In this document: piece by piece, positions 28,179 through 36,989 of the stretch
How positions within the stretch are numbered: position 1 is the stretch's first letter
How the letters are laid out: each line of letters begins with the position of its first letter
NCBI RefSeq assembly: GCF_030688855.1
Contig: NZ_JAUYZK010000005.1
Span: forward strand, 1-64,000
Length of the DNA: 64,000 nucleotides
Source: Helicobacter cappadocius
GTDB taxonomy: Bacteria; Campylobacterota; Campylobacteria; Campylobacterales; Helicobacteraceae
Reading direction: 5' to 3'
Notes under the pieces: generated by a model
What the model was told of the DNA's origin: nothing
What the model saw: the letters and a program-made list of their open reading frames with translations, nothing else
The model's database searches: none
Made by a program: the position numbers and the translations under genes

Positions 28179-28515
28179 ATGAAAAAAATAACGATTACAA
28201 TCAAGGAATCCTATGAAAGATATAATACACATAACTGCAATAACTTCGTAAATAACTCACAACTCATCAGAGGGTGAAAACAACCATCTCTTCTTGTCTT
28301 TTTGTGTGCTGCATATTTATAGTAAGGTAAGCCTACTTGGTTGCCATATTTGAAAATTGCATGTAGTTTGGAACTTTTTACAATATTTTAATACAGCATA
28401 GAAAGCTTATAGGTGTTATGGTGTTTTTCTCACTCTAGTCTTAAGTAAGCCCCGTTAGCACCCAACTTAGTTGTCATTATTTTTCGCAGAATAATGGGGA
28501 GGGGCAATTAACAAT
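28179..28515 (+). ncRNA. Candidate structured RNA, unidentified
   Basis: After the promoter the plus strand can fold several helices: CTGCAT (28308-28313) with ATGTAG enclosing a GGTAAgCC/GGTTGCC hairpin near 28325-28346, and a GCCCC...GGGGC stem around 28448-28506 that encloses a CAAC-tta-GTTG hairpin and a CATTATT/AATAATG hairpin. I found no signature of tmRNA, RNase P RNA, SRP RNA or a known riboswitch, and no open reading frame above a few codons except a 12-codon one near the 5' end. It could also be the decayed end of a lost element. The 3' limit is a guess. Confidence 0.3.
28213..28251 (+). CDS. Possible 12-codon leader peptide or micro-ORF
   Basis: ATG at 28213, five bases after AAGGA (28203-28207), reads M-K-D-I-I-H-I-T-A-I-T-S and stops at 28249-28251. 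It sits at the start of the candidate transcript. It may be chance; no downstream gene exists that it could control. Confidence 0.2.
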   Translation: MKDIIHITAITS

Positions 28516-28591
28516 AACTAAAATTTAGAGTTTAATAAACATACTAGATGTCAAAGTCCAATTTTGTGATATTTTTTGTATAGATATTTCC

Positions 28592-28632
28592 AAAAAAAAC
28601 AAACCATAATCAAAAAAATTTGATTATGGTTT
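28592..28632 (-). terminator. Rho-independent terminator of thrC
   Basis: A 14-bp perfect stem (28601-28614 with 28619-28632, AAACCATAATCAAA type) with a 4-base loop. Read on the minus strand it is followed by GTTTTTTTTGG, so it ends transcription of thrC about 100 bases after its stop codon. On the plus strand it would also lie at the end of the candidate RNA. Confidence 0.85.
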
Positions 28633-28732
28633 AGAATAAATCTTCTCATCAAGGGTTTATTTCAAAGGAATGATCGATCGATACTGTGATAATCTTTTAA
28701 GCATTTTTGTAAGAGTTCGGTATTATTTTAAA

Positions 28733-30196
28733 CTACTTGTCAAGCCATTTTAATATTTCAGATTTTATGTTGTTTTGTTGCAAGATTTGCGAATGGATAA
28801 TGGGTTTGGAAAAGAGATTTTTTATAGAATCTGGGATTTTAAGTTGTTTTTGCTCACACATAAATGTGATGGCCTCTTTGTCGTTTAGCCGTTTGCTAAA
28901 AATAGCTTCTATTACATTTGGTGCAAACTTTGTCCATTCGGCAGTAGAACATATCACAGTAGGGGTATTCTTGCAAAATTCATCTACTCCTTTTAGCGTT
29001 GTGGCTGTGTGAGGATCTAGCAAATACCCCATATCAAAGGATTTTTTTATATATTCTAAACATTCTCTGTCACTACAAAATGTCGCTGAAAAATAAGTTT
29101 GTAATTTTTCTAGCTCATCAGGAAGAAGTTCATAAGAGAAATATTGCTCAAGATTATTCATTAGCTCATAGGTACGTTTTGATCCAAAAAGTGCAAACAA
29201 TACTCTTTCTACATTTGAGCTTTTGAGAATATCCATCGCTGGAGAATAACTTTTGATAAGGGTCTTGTCTTTAATATTGTAGATACCTGTTTGAATGAAT
29301 TCTGTTAAAATGTTGTTAGGATTTGAAGAAATGATAATTTTTTTGATAGGCAAACCCATTTTTTTTGCATAAAAAGCCCCAAGTGCATTTCCAAAATTTC
29401 CACTTGGAATGATGATATAAATTTCCTCTCCAAACTTAATTTGAGTATTTTTTACTAAATTGAGATAACCCCATATGTGATAGATAATTTGAAAGGCAAT
29501 TCGTCCAAAATTCACAGAATTTGCAGCAGATAAATAGATGCTTTTTTTTTCTAATTTTGTTTTAAAATCCTCATCTGATAGGAGATTTTTGAGTGTGCTT
29601 TGTGCATCATCAAAATTTCCATTTATTCCGAATATTTTTAGATTTTTTGCATTTTGTGTAATCATTTGAAGTTCTTGCACATCGCTAGTCCCACCTTTTG
29701 GATACAGGCAAACTACACAGATGTTGTCTTGGTTGGCAAAGCTTTGTAATGTTGCAGGACCTGTATCGCCACTTGTAGCAGCGAGTATAAGGTATTTTTT
29801 ATTTTTCTTCTTTGCAAGATTGGAAAAAATAACTCCAAACGGTTGCAATGCCATATCTTTGAATGCCCTTGTAGGACCGTGATATAACTCTTGAGAATAG
29901 AGATTTTCTTTTATTTGCACCAAAGGAGCAGGATTTTTAGGATTGTCAAAATTTTCATAGCTATGGAGGGCTTGTTTTAAAACATCACGATCTAAAGAAA
30001 ATCCTAACTCAGAAAAAATTGCTTCAGTAAGTTCGTTATATTGGAGATCTGTAAATTCTTCAAAATTTATTTTAGGGATATTTTCAAGCGTATAAAGTCC
30101 TCCTAATGGGGCACTTGGATTTAAGATTGCCTCTTGAAAGTCTATTTTCTTGATCTGGTTGTCAGTGTTTGAGCGAGTTTGAGTAAAAACATTCAT
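28733..30196 (-). CDS. thrC: Threonine synthase
   Basis: 487 aa, the long (fungal/E. coli-type) form of the PLP enzyme that turns O-phosphohomoserine into threonine. PLP lysine in TRAFKDMALQPFG, the phosphate cup AATSGDTGPATL and IPSGNFGNALGAF are all visible. Single gene with a perfect terminator downstream and a TATAAT -10 on the minus strand at 30230-30235. Confidence 0.96.
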   Translation of the reverse strand: MNVFTQTRSNTDNQIKKIDFQEAILNPSAPLGGLYTLENIPKINFEEFTDLQYNELTEAIFSELGFSLDRDVLKQALHSYENFDNPKNPAPLVQIKENLYSQELYHGPTRAFKDMALQPFGVIFSNLAKKKNKKYLILAATSGDTGPATLQSFANQDNICVVCLYPKGGTSDVQELQMITQNAKNLKIFGINGNFDDAQSTLKNLLSDEDFKTKLEKKSIYLSAANSVNFGRIAFQIIYHIWGYLNLVKNTQIKFGEEIYIIIPSGNFGNALGAFYAKKMGLPIKKIIISSNPNNILTEFIQTGIYNIKDKTLIKSYSPAMDILKSSNVERVLFALFGSKRTYELMNNLEQYFSYELLPDELEKLQTYFSATFCSDRECLEYIKKSFDMGYLLDPHTATTLKGVDEFCKNTPTVICSTAEWTKFAPNVIEAIFSKRLNDKEAITFMCEQKQLKIPDSIKNLFSKPIIHSQILQQNNIKSEILKWLDK

Positions 30197-30288
30197 AAAA
30201 ATCCTTGTTAAATATTTATATGTAATGGGATTATAATATTTTTGTGATAAAGTATAGTAGATTTTGATGAACTTTATAGAGGTAGAAA

Positions 30289-30489
30289 ATGGATTTTGAA
30301 TATAAACTAATGATGTTTGGTTTTTCAGCTTTGTGTGAAGATATGGAGGAAGTCCAGCAAAGATTAAGGCAAATACCTATTGAAAGGGCATTAGCTGAAA
30401 CAATCGAACAGTGTTATTTGATTGATTTAAAAAGTGGCGAAAAATTTGATATAACTTACAATGAAAAGGGATTTTATATCAAAAATTAG
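30289..30489 (+). CDS. Small hypothetical protein (66 aa)
   Basis: 66 aa, ribosome binding site GAGG nine bases upstream, -10-like TATAGT at 30253-30258, and the following oxidoreductase gene starts 8 bases after its stop, so it is very probably real and co-transcribed. The sequence is acidic, with two cysteines, predicted helical at the N-terminal half and a beta hairpin at the end. No known domain recognised. Confidence 0.65.
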   Translation: MDFEYKLMMFGFSALCEDMEEVQQRLRQIPIERALAETIEQCYLIDLKSGEKFDITYNEKGFYIKN

Positions 30490-30497
30490 GAGCAAAA

Positions 30498-31520
30498 ATG
30501 AGCAATACACTTTTTTCAAATTGGAAAATCAAGAATCTTGAGATTAAAAATCGGGTCGTGATGGCTCCAATGGATCAATATAGTGCCACCCCTGATGGAA
30601 AGGTAACACAATGGCATTATCAACATTATTTGAGTAGAGCTATCGGTCAAGTAGGGCTAATTATAGTAGAGTGTAGTGCTATTTCTAAGGATGGAAGAAT
30701 ATCAGATCAGGATTTAGGTATATGGTCTGATGAACATATAGAAGGATTGAGATCGATTGCACAAGCTTCTCATCAGTATGGTTCAAAGATAATTATTCAA
30801 ATAGGGCATTCAGGAAGAAAATGCGAATGTTCTGCAGGGGAAATTATTGCACCTTCAAGTATTCCTTTTTCTGAAAAATCTAAAATACCAAGAGAGATGA
30901 ATATTGAAGATATTAAAACCATCATAGAAGACTTTAAACAAGCAGGAATTCGAGCTCTAAAAGCAGGTTTTGACGGTATTGAGGTGCATGGTGCACACGG
31001 CTATCTCATCAGTGAATTTTTATCCCCACTTGCCAATACTAGAAGTGATGAATACGGTAAAGATAGATCGAGATTCCTAAAAGAGATATTAGAAGCTCTA
31101 AGATCGGTTTTGCCTCAGGATTTTTTGATATCTCTAAGAATTTCAGCTAGAGACTATCATCAAAATGGAAATGACATAGAAGATTTTGTGTCTTTGCTAA
31201 AACCTATCAAGCATCTTTTTGATGTACTAAATGTTAGTACAGGGGGCGTTGTTGAGGCTGATATTAAAGTTTATTGGGGATATCAAATAGAGTGTGCTAG
31301 GATACTTAGGGAAAAATTGTCCATGCCTTGCATAGGTGGAGGATTTATTAGAGATGCTTTAATGGCAAATAAGCTTATTACATCCGATGTGGTTGATGGT
31401 GTATTTTTGGCTAGAGAGCTACTTATTAATCCATATTGGCCAATTCAAGCTGCTCTTGAGTTGAAGCAAAAGATTGATTTACCTAGTCAATATGAACGTG
31501 GAAAATATCTTTATTATTAG
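30498..31520 (+). CDS. NADH:flavin oxidoreductase, old yellow enzyme family (YqjM/NamA-like)
   Basis: 340 aa FMN-binding TIM barrel reducing activated C=C bonds. YqjM-type motifs: NRVVMAPM near residue 20, IQIGHSGRKC, HGAHGYLISEFLSP with the substrate-binding histidines, and NTRSDEYGK. The redox-tuning cysteine of YqjM (PMCMY) is Asp-Gln here (PMDQY), so behaviour may differ from YqjM itself. AGGAGC precedes the ATG; it is coupled to the 66-aa gene. The physiological substrate is not known. Confidence 0.9.
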   Translation: MSNTLFSNWKIKNLEIKNRVVMAPMDQYSATPDGKVTQWHYQHYLSRAIGQVGLIIVECSAISKDGRISDQDLGIWSDEHIEGLRSIAQASHQYGSKIIIQIGHSGRKCECSAGEIIAPSSIPFSEKSKIPREMNIEDIKTIIEDFKQAGIRALKAGFDGIEVHGAHGYLISEFLSPLANTRSDEYGKDRSRFLKEILEALRSVLPQDFLISLRISARDYHQNGNDIEDFVSLLKPIKHLFDVLNVSTGGVVEADIKVYWGYQIECARILREKLSMPCIGGGFIRDALMANKLITSDVVDGVFLARELLINPYWPIQAALELKQKIDLPSQYERGKYLYY

Positions 31521-31627
31521 TTTTGACAAAAATAAATATTGATAGGTGGATTCTTGGCTTTTGAAATAATTGACAAAAACTACAACCTTGAAGACTATAA
31601 TTTGATAAAAATTTTTCAAGGTATAAG

Positions 31628-32005
31628 ATGAAAAAATATTTTGTTTGCTTGTTTTTGCTTTTTGCTACTGTGTGCGTGGCTGATAACTGGCGAGATCTTA
31701 ATGAATTGCACAAGGATCTTAAAAATGTTGGGCTAGATGATGTTCAGGAAAAGGCTGTAAAAAAACTTTTTAAACAATATCACCATCAACTTAAAGATTG
31801 GTGGAAGGCAAATGGCCAAACAGATGCCTTAATAATGAGATTTTTTTCTCAAGAGGGGTTTAATATCGAAGAGATAAAAAATAAGCTCAATAATATACAT
31901 CACAAAAAAATCAAACTCGATTTGGATTTTTTACAGGAATTGCACTCTATCTTGAATGAAGAACAAAGATGTAAAATATCCAAAGAATTTGGAGAAGATG
32001 ACTAA
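31628..32005 (+). CDS. Small periplasmic CpxP/Spy-like protein
   Basis: 125 aa with a signal peptide (1-18, ending CVA). The mature part is all-helical and charged, with LNEEQRCKISKEF near the end, which resembles the LTxxQ repeat of Spy/CpxP/ZraP proteins. It lies 14 bases before a response regulator-sensor kinase pair, the arrangement known for CpxP-CpxRA and ZraP-ZraSR, where the small protein tunes the kinase. The family call is moderate because only the second motif is clear. Confidence 0.65.
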   Translation: MKKYFVCLFLLFATVCVADNWRDLNELHKDLKNVGLDDVQEKAVKKLFKQYHHQLKDWWKANGQTDALIMRFFSQEGFNIEEIKNKLNNIHHKKIKLDLDFLQELHSILNEEQRCKISKEFGEDD

Positions 32006-32019
32006 AAAAAGGATTGAAA

Positions 32020-32688
32020 ATGGGAAAACTACTGCTAATAGAAGACGATTTAGAAATGCAAGGCTTGATAAAAACCTATTTAGAACAAGCAAGGTTTGAT
32101 GTATTGGCTACTGATTTGCCAAGCAAGGCAATGGAGTTAATGAAAGAAAATCAAGGAGGCATTGATTTGGTGATTTTAGATCTGACTTTGCCTGAAATGG
32201 ATGGCTTTGATCTGTGTAAGAAAATTCGCGCCATTTCGCAAGTCCCCATTATTATTTCTACAGCAAGAGGAGATATTTATAATAAAATTCAAGGATTCGA
32301 AAAGGGGGCAGATGATTATCTCGCAAAACCTTATGAACCTGCAGAATTAATAGCTAGAATTAATGCAATGCTCAGGAGATTCAAGCCCAAGGAGATGGTT
32401 TTTGATAATTTGGTTATTAGTATTGAAAAAAGAGAGGCAAAACTCAATAATCAAGTCCTTGATCTAACTAATACAGAATTTGATATTTTAGTTTTTTTGA
32501 TAGAAAATAGACTTCATCCAATCTCAAGAGAGGCAATCGCTAACACTATAAATGCAATTCATGAGGACAGCTTGTTAAGAAGTATCGATACTCACGTTAG
32601 AAACCTTAGAGTTAAGCTCAATGATAACGCCAAAGAGCCTAAATTTATTCAGTCTGTTTGGGGGATAGGGTATAAGTTTTGTTTATAA
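32020..32688 (+). CDS. OmpR-family response regulator
   Basis: About 222 aa. Receiver domain with the acidic pair EDD at 7-9, phospho-acceptor Asp in LVILDLTLPEMDG, Thr in STARG and Lys in AKPYEP, followed by a winged-helix DNA-binding domain ending in GYKF. ATG at 32020 is favoured over a TTG 6 bases upstream because AAAGG lies 7 bases before it. It overlaps the kinase gene by 10 bases. It is related in layout to ArsR of H. pylori and CpxR; which one is not decidable here. Confidence 0.92.
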   Translation: MGKLLLIEDDLEMQGLIKTYLEQARFDVLATDLPSKAMELMKENQGGIDLVILDLTLPEMDGFDLCKKIRAISQVPIIISTARGDIYNKIQGFEKGADDYLAKPYEPAELIARINAMLRRFKPKEMVFDNLVISIEKREAKLNNQVLDLTNTEFDILVFLIENRLHPISREAIANTINAIHEDSLLRSIDTHVRNLRVKLNDNAKEPKFIQSVWGIGYKFCL

Positions 32689-33887
32689 CGAGCTTAAGGG
32701 TTAAATTCAGCATTTTTTTTGGAATGGCTTTTTTGTTTGTTATGGCATTATGGTACCAGAGTGACAAAATTATCACCGAAAAGCAAAATGAAAGGGCAAA
32801 AAACGAGACAATGCTTTTTATTCAAAGCATTTTACCTAATTATACGACTGGAAATATCAATGCTGTAACACTTGCTATGAAAAAATTTGGATACATTCGT
32901 TTGATTGCTATGCCAAGAAATTATAAAATCATTGATTCAAGAAATGATGATATGTTAGGAGTGAAAATTTTTAGAACAAAAACAACAATAGGTTTTAGTG
33001 TGAATTATTTTGGAGATAATTTTATCGTGGCTAAAGATATTGAATCAGATTTTTGGGAAGAAAATAGATTAAAGGTATTTTTCTTTCCCATTATGTTTAT
33101 TTTAGGTGTTTTATATGTTATTTCTTTTACTCTGCTCAATCCTTTAAATAAGCTTGGATACGCGATTAAGGAGTTTGCAAAAGGAAAATATGATAGAGAT
33201 TTGAAAACTAACAGGAAAGATGAAATTGGAGATTTGATTCGTGCATTTAACTTTATGGGCGAAAAGATTTTTAAAATGCTAAAAAGTAGAGAGCTTATTT
33301 TGAGGAACATTGGACATGAGCTCAAAACACCTTTGGCAAAAATGAAGCTTATTTTAGCACTGGAGAAAAACAAAACACAAGAGTTTAAAAAACTCGAGCG
33401 TTATGTCGGCGATATGCAAAAGATATCTGATAATATGCTAGAGTTTGAACGTGTTAATAGTGGAAACATCGTCATCACAAGTGAAGAATTTTTGAGCGAG
33501 ACCCTGATATTTGAGGCATTATCAAGCTTTTTTGATGAAGAGAGTAATATTTCTGTAAATTTTGGTAAGAATTTTAGTATTTCTGGAGATTTGCGTCTTT
33601 TGTCGGTGGCATTAAAAAATCTTGTAGAAAATGGGCTGAAGTATAGTAAAGATGGTAGAGTGTATATTGAATCTATTGAAAATAGAATTATTGTGAAAAA
33701 TAAAGGTGATAGGCTTGAACATGATATTAATTACTATTTAGAACCTTTTTGTAGAGATTCTTCACATAGTGCGGTGAGTGGTCATGGACTAGGACTTTCT
33801 ATCGTGAGTGAGATTTTATTTTTGCATCACTATAGACTTGAATATAGTTATGAAAATGATTGCCATATATTCAGTTTGGAATTTTAG
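32679..33887 (+). CDS. Sensor histidine kinase (CpxA/ArsS-like)
   Basis: 402 aa. TTG start at 32679 inside the regulator's end, with AGGG eight bases upstream. Membrane segment about 8-26, a periplasmic domain of about 100 residues, second segment about 133-153, HAMP region, H-box GHELKTPLAKM, N-box NLVENGLKYSK and G-box GHGLGLSIV. ATP-binding motifs are intact, so it should be active. The periplasmic domain would be the place where the CpxP-like protein acts. Confidence 0.92.
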   Translation: MFITSLRVKFSIFFGMAFLFVMALWYQSDKIITEKQNERAKNETMLFIQSILPNYTTGNINAVTLAMKKFGYIRLIAMPRNYKIIDSRNDDMLGVKIFRTKTTIGFSVNYFGDNFIVAKDIESDFWEENRLKVFFFPIMFILGVLYVISFTLLNPLNKLGYAIKEFAKGKYDRDLKTNRKDEIGDLIRAFNFMGEKIFKMLKSRELILRNIGHELKTPLAKMKLILALEKNKTQEFKKLERYVGDMQKISDNMLEFERVNSGNIVITSEEFLSETLIFEALSSFFDEESNISVNFGKNFSISGDLRLLSVALKNLVENGLKYSKDGRVYIESIENRIIVKNKGDRLEHDINYYLEPFCRDSSHSAVSGHGLGLSIVSEILFLHHYRLEYSYENDCHIFSLEF

Positions 33888-33913
33888 ACCATCATTTTTT
33901 AATCAATAAAAGT

Positions 33914-33919
33914 TATAAT
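33914..33919 (+). promoter_or_regulatory. -10 box before the FIST-HD-GYP gene
   Basis: TATAAT about 77 bases upstream of the TTG start at 33996, shortly after the kinase stop codon. It suggests the HD-GYP gene has its own transcript rather than belonging to the two-component operon. Confidence 0.45.
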
Positions 33920-33995
33920 TCAGTCTATTAGAAGAAAAAACATTGTAAAGTTAGGAAAATTATTATTATATCCCTTCTTGTATTAAGGAAAAAAT

Positions 33996-36602
33996 TTGCG
34001 ATTAGTAAATATTACTTTTAAAGACAAAGCACAGTTAGAGAGTGATTTAAGGCTCTATCAGATAGGATTAGACACTAAAGAAAAGTATTTTATACAAATC
34101 TTTGGTTCTTTGGGACGTGAAATTTCTGAATATTTGATTGACACACTTAATCAGTTACTTCCAGGATGTGAGATTCTAGTTGCTTCTAGTTCTCATCAGA
34201 TCATGGATGCTAAGGTATCTAAGGATGATATCGTATTGGGAATTTCTTGCTTTTTGCACTCAACTATTAGAACAGCACATTTTTCAAGCGATGTTCCCGA
34301 AAAGAAGATGGCAGAAGAGCTTGTTTCTTCTTTTACATCTAATACAAAGCTTTTGATTGTTTTTATCGAGTATTTTAGTGTCTCTGGAGAAGAGTTTTTA
34401 AATGAAATATATCGTCTTGCTCCGCAAATCATAGTCTCTGGGGGTAAAGCAACAGGTAGTGGATCTAGGGGTGTTAGAACTCTTGTTGGGGATACAAAAG
34501 GTATTTATCTTAATGGAATTGTTTGTGCCGTGATTGATTCAGAGATTTTGAATGTTCAAAATAGCTATAGTTTTGGTTGGCGTCCTATAGGACTTGCTCT
34601 TGAGGTTACCAAATCTCATAAAAATGTCGTATATGAGATAAATCACACACCTATTAAGGAAATTTATAAGCGATATTTTGGAGATGATATTTTTAAAACA
34701 GTTGAACAAGATGGCTGGAATTTTCCTTTTGTATTTGAAAATACAGATGGAAACATGGTAGGTAGGGTTTTGGACAAAGTCCTAGATGATGGTGGTATTG
34801 CATTTTTGGGAAATATTCCTGAGGGCAGTAGAGTAAGTTTTTCTTTTGGGTTATTAGAAAATGTCAAAAGAGATCTTTTTGCTGAGAATGAAAAATGTCC
34901 GCGTAGAACCCAAGCTATCTATATGTATTCTTGTATTGGAAGGGTATTATTCTTAGGACTTGATGGAATTAATGATTTGTTGGATATTTCTAGTGACGCT
35001 GATGCAGTTTGTGGATTTTTTACCTATGGTGAGGTTTATCATTTTAATTCAGAAAATGCTATCTTGAATCTCACAAATACTCGAGTATTGCTTAGTGAAG
35101 ATAAGTTTGATTTTAGACCTAGAGAAAGCTATTTAGAATTCAATCAGAATAAAGAATCAAGAATCTTAAATGCAATGACCCATTTACTTCAGGTTACTTC
35201 TAAAGAACTAGACGCCACAACCAAATCGCTCAAAAGTTATCGAGATATGGTAGATGAGGCAATCCATCATAATATTATCGATAGAGATCTTAATATTACT
35301 TATACTAATGAAAAAATGCGTAATATCACAGGTTATACAAAAGAGCAAATCATTGGAAAAAATGTTCTTGATGTTTTAAATGCTGAAATGAAAGATTATG
35401 TCCTTAATGAAGTCGTACCCACCCTTAGGAAAAAAGGTGTTTGGAGTGGTAAAATGAGCCATATTAAGGCAGATGGAAGCTTGTTTTATGTAAATACTAT
35501 TATCAAGGCAGTTTTTGACAGCAATGGAGAAGTTTCTTCGTATATTGTAGGTGAGATTGATAGAACTGATGAGGAGCTCAATCAAAGACAGCTTGAAAAA
35601 GATATTAAATTTTTGCAGTATTCAGATGACGAAAAACGTTATCTATTGAAGCAGTATGAAGAACTTATTGATAGAAATCAAAGTCTTTTTAGATTAGATC
35701 TGAATCGAAATTTTACTTATGCGAACTCTACTTTTTTAAGCATCTCAGGTTTTAAACTAGCAGATATTATAGGTAAAAATATTTATGAGTTTTTAGATGA
35801 TGAACAAAAACATCAGTTTATGCAAATTGGTAAAGCTCTCAATGAAAAAGGTGTCTATAAAGGTATCATTAGACATACTCGTTATGATGGCACTCATTTT
35901 TATGTTAATAGTGTTGGGGTTTATATTAAAGATCTTGATGGAAAACCTATTGAAATTATGGCAGTGGGAACAGATATTACCAAGATTGTCGAGTCGCAAC
36001 AAGAAATAGAAAATGTTCAAAAAGATGTTATTATCGCGATGGGAACTATTTGTGAGGGTAAAAGTAGAGAAACGGGCAATCATATCAAAAGAGTAGCAAA
36101 ATATTCTAGCCTTCTTGCAAAACTTTATGGATGCTCTCAAGAAGAACAATCTTTAATAGAGATTGCTTCTCCAATGCATGATATAGGGAAAATAGGTATT
36201 CCAGATGCTATTTTAAATAAGCCTGGAAAACTCACTCCAGAAGAATTTGAAGTGATGAAAACACATACTACATTAGGTTTTGAAATGCTTAAAGGTTCTA
36301 ATCGTATCATTCTGGAAACTTCTGCACAGATTGCAAAAACTCATCATGAATGGTGGTCAGGAGGTGGATATCCATGCAATCTAAAGGGCGATGAAATACC
36401 TCTTTTTGGAAGAATCACAGCTGTGGCAGATGTTTTTGATGCTATTGGAAATGATAGATGTTACAAGAAGGCTTGGCCTCTTCCTGAGGTTATAGAACAT
36501 ATAAGAAGTCTCAAAGGCAAACAATTTCAACCTGAACTTGTAGATTTGTTTTTGGAACATATAGACGAGTTTTTGGTTATTAGCGAGAAATACAAGGATT
36601 AG
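33996..36602 (+). CDS. FIST-PAS-PAS-HD-GYP signalling protein (putative cyclic dinucleotide phosphodiesterase)
   Basis: 868 aa, TTG start with AAGGA six bases upstream. Residues about 30-370 form a FIST sensor (N and C parts, no membrane segment), about 415-535 and 560-670 are PAS domains, and about 680-850 is an HD-GYP domain with intact HDIGKIGIPD and HHEWWSGGGYP motifs. HD-GYP enzymes hydrolyse cyclic di-GMP or related molecules. FIST domains are thought to bind small ligands such as amino acids. Such a protein is unusual for Helicobacter, where cyclic di-GMP signalling is sparse. It is cytoplasmic, so it should sense internal signals. Confidence 0.9.
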   Translation: MRLVNITFKDKAQLESDLRLYQIGLDTKEKYFIQIFGSLGREISEYLIDTLNQLLPGCEILVASSSHQIMDAKVSKDDIVLGISCFLHSTIRTAHFSSDVPEKKMAEELVSSFTSNTKLLIVFIEYFSVSGEEFLNEIYRLAPQIIVSGGKATGSGSRGVRTLVGDTKGIYLNGIVCAVIDSEILNVQNSYSFGWRPIGLALEVTKSHKNVVYEINHTPIKEIYKRYFGDDIFKTVEQDGWNFPFVFENTDGNMVGRVLDKVLDDGGIAFLGNIPEGSRVSFSFGLLENVKRDLFAENEKCPRRTQAIYMYSCIGRVLFLGLDGINDLLDISSDADAVCGFFTYGEVYHFNSENAILNLTNTRVLLSEDKFDFRPRESYLEFNQNKESRILNAMTHLLQVTSKELDATTKSLKSYRDMVDEAIHHNIIDRDLNITYTNEKMRNITGYTKEQIIGKNVLDVLNAEMKDYVLNEVVPTLRKKGVWSGKMSHIKADGSLFYVNTIIKAVFDSNGEVSSYIVGEIDRTDEELNQRQLEKDIKFLQYSDDEKRYLLKQYEELIDRNQSLFRLDLNRNFTYANSTFLSISGFKLADIIGKNIYEFLDDEQKHQFMQIGKALNEKGVYKGIIRHTRYDGTHFYVNSVGVYIKDLDGKPIEIMAVGTDITKIVESQQEIENVQKDVIIAMGTICEGKSRETGNHIKRVAKYSSLLAKLYGCSQEEQSLIEIASPMHDIGKIGIPDAILNKPGKLTPEEFEVMKTHTTLGFEMLKGSNRIILETSAQIAKTHHEWWSGGGYPCNLKGDEIPLFGRITAVADVFDAIGNDRCYKKAWPLPEVIEHIRSLKGKQFQPELVDLFLEHIDEFLVISEKYKD

Positions 36603-36606
36603 ATAT

Positions 36607-36984
36607 ATGAAGGTTTTTTTGCGTTTTTGGATCAAAAAAGAGGATAAGAATTTTTTGGGAAAAGGCAAAATTGAGTTACTTGAGCAGATCAAAGCAACGG
36701 GTTCTATATCAAAAGCAGCAAAAAAAATGAAAATGAGCTACAAGGCTGCTTGGGATGATATTGATAGTATGAATCATCTATCAGAAAATACTCTAGTACA
36801 GAGTGTTAGTGGTGGCAGAGGAGGTGGGGGAACTATTATCACTGCAGAAGCTGAGAGAGTGATTACGATTTTTAAAAGATTTGAAGCTTTGATGAATAAA
36901 ATTGAGTCAAAACTAGGGGACTCTCAAAATTTTGATGAATTTGAGAAAAAATTATCTTATTTGGAGACCAACTTTCCTCTTTAG
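36607..36984 (+). CDS. modE: ModE-type molybdate-responsive regulator, DNA-binding domain only
   Basis: 125 aa with a LysR-like winged helix: LLEQIKATGSISKAAKKMKMSYKAAWDDID, followed by the ModE pattern GGRGGGGTIIT. E. coli ModE carries two C-terminal TOBE (molybdate-binding) domains; none fits in this length. A separate TOBE protein is encoded two genes downstream. It lies just before modA, with a palindrome in the gap, and 4 bases after the HD-GYP gene. Confidence 0.88.
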   Translation: MKVFLRFWIKKEDKNFLGKGKIELLEQIKATGSISKAAKKMKMSYKAAWDDIDSMNHLSENTLVQSVSGGRGGGGTIITAEAERVITIFKRFEALMNKIESKLGDSQNFDEFEKKLSYLETNFPL

Positions 36985-36989
36985 ATCAT

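Noticed and set aside
28179-28515. tmRNA, RNase P RNA, SRP RNA or riboswitch
   Set aside because: I looked for the tag reading frame and ACCA end, the GAGGAAAGTCC block, the GGAAG tetraloop motif and the TPP/FMN/cobalamin/SAM cores; none is present.
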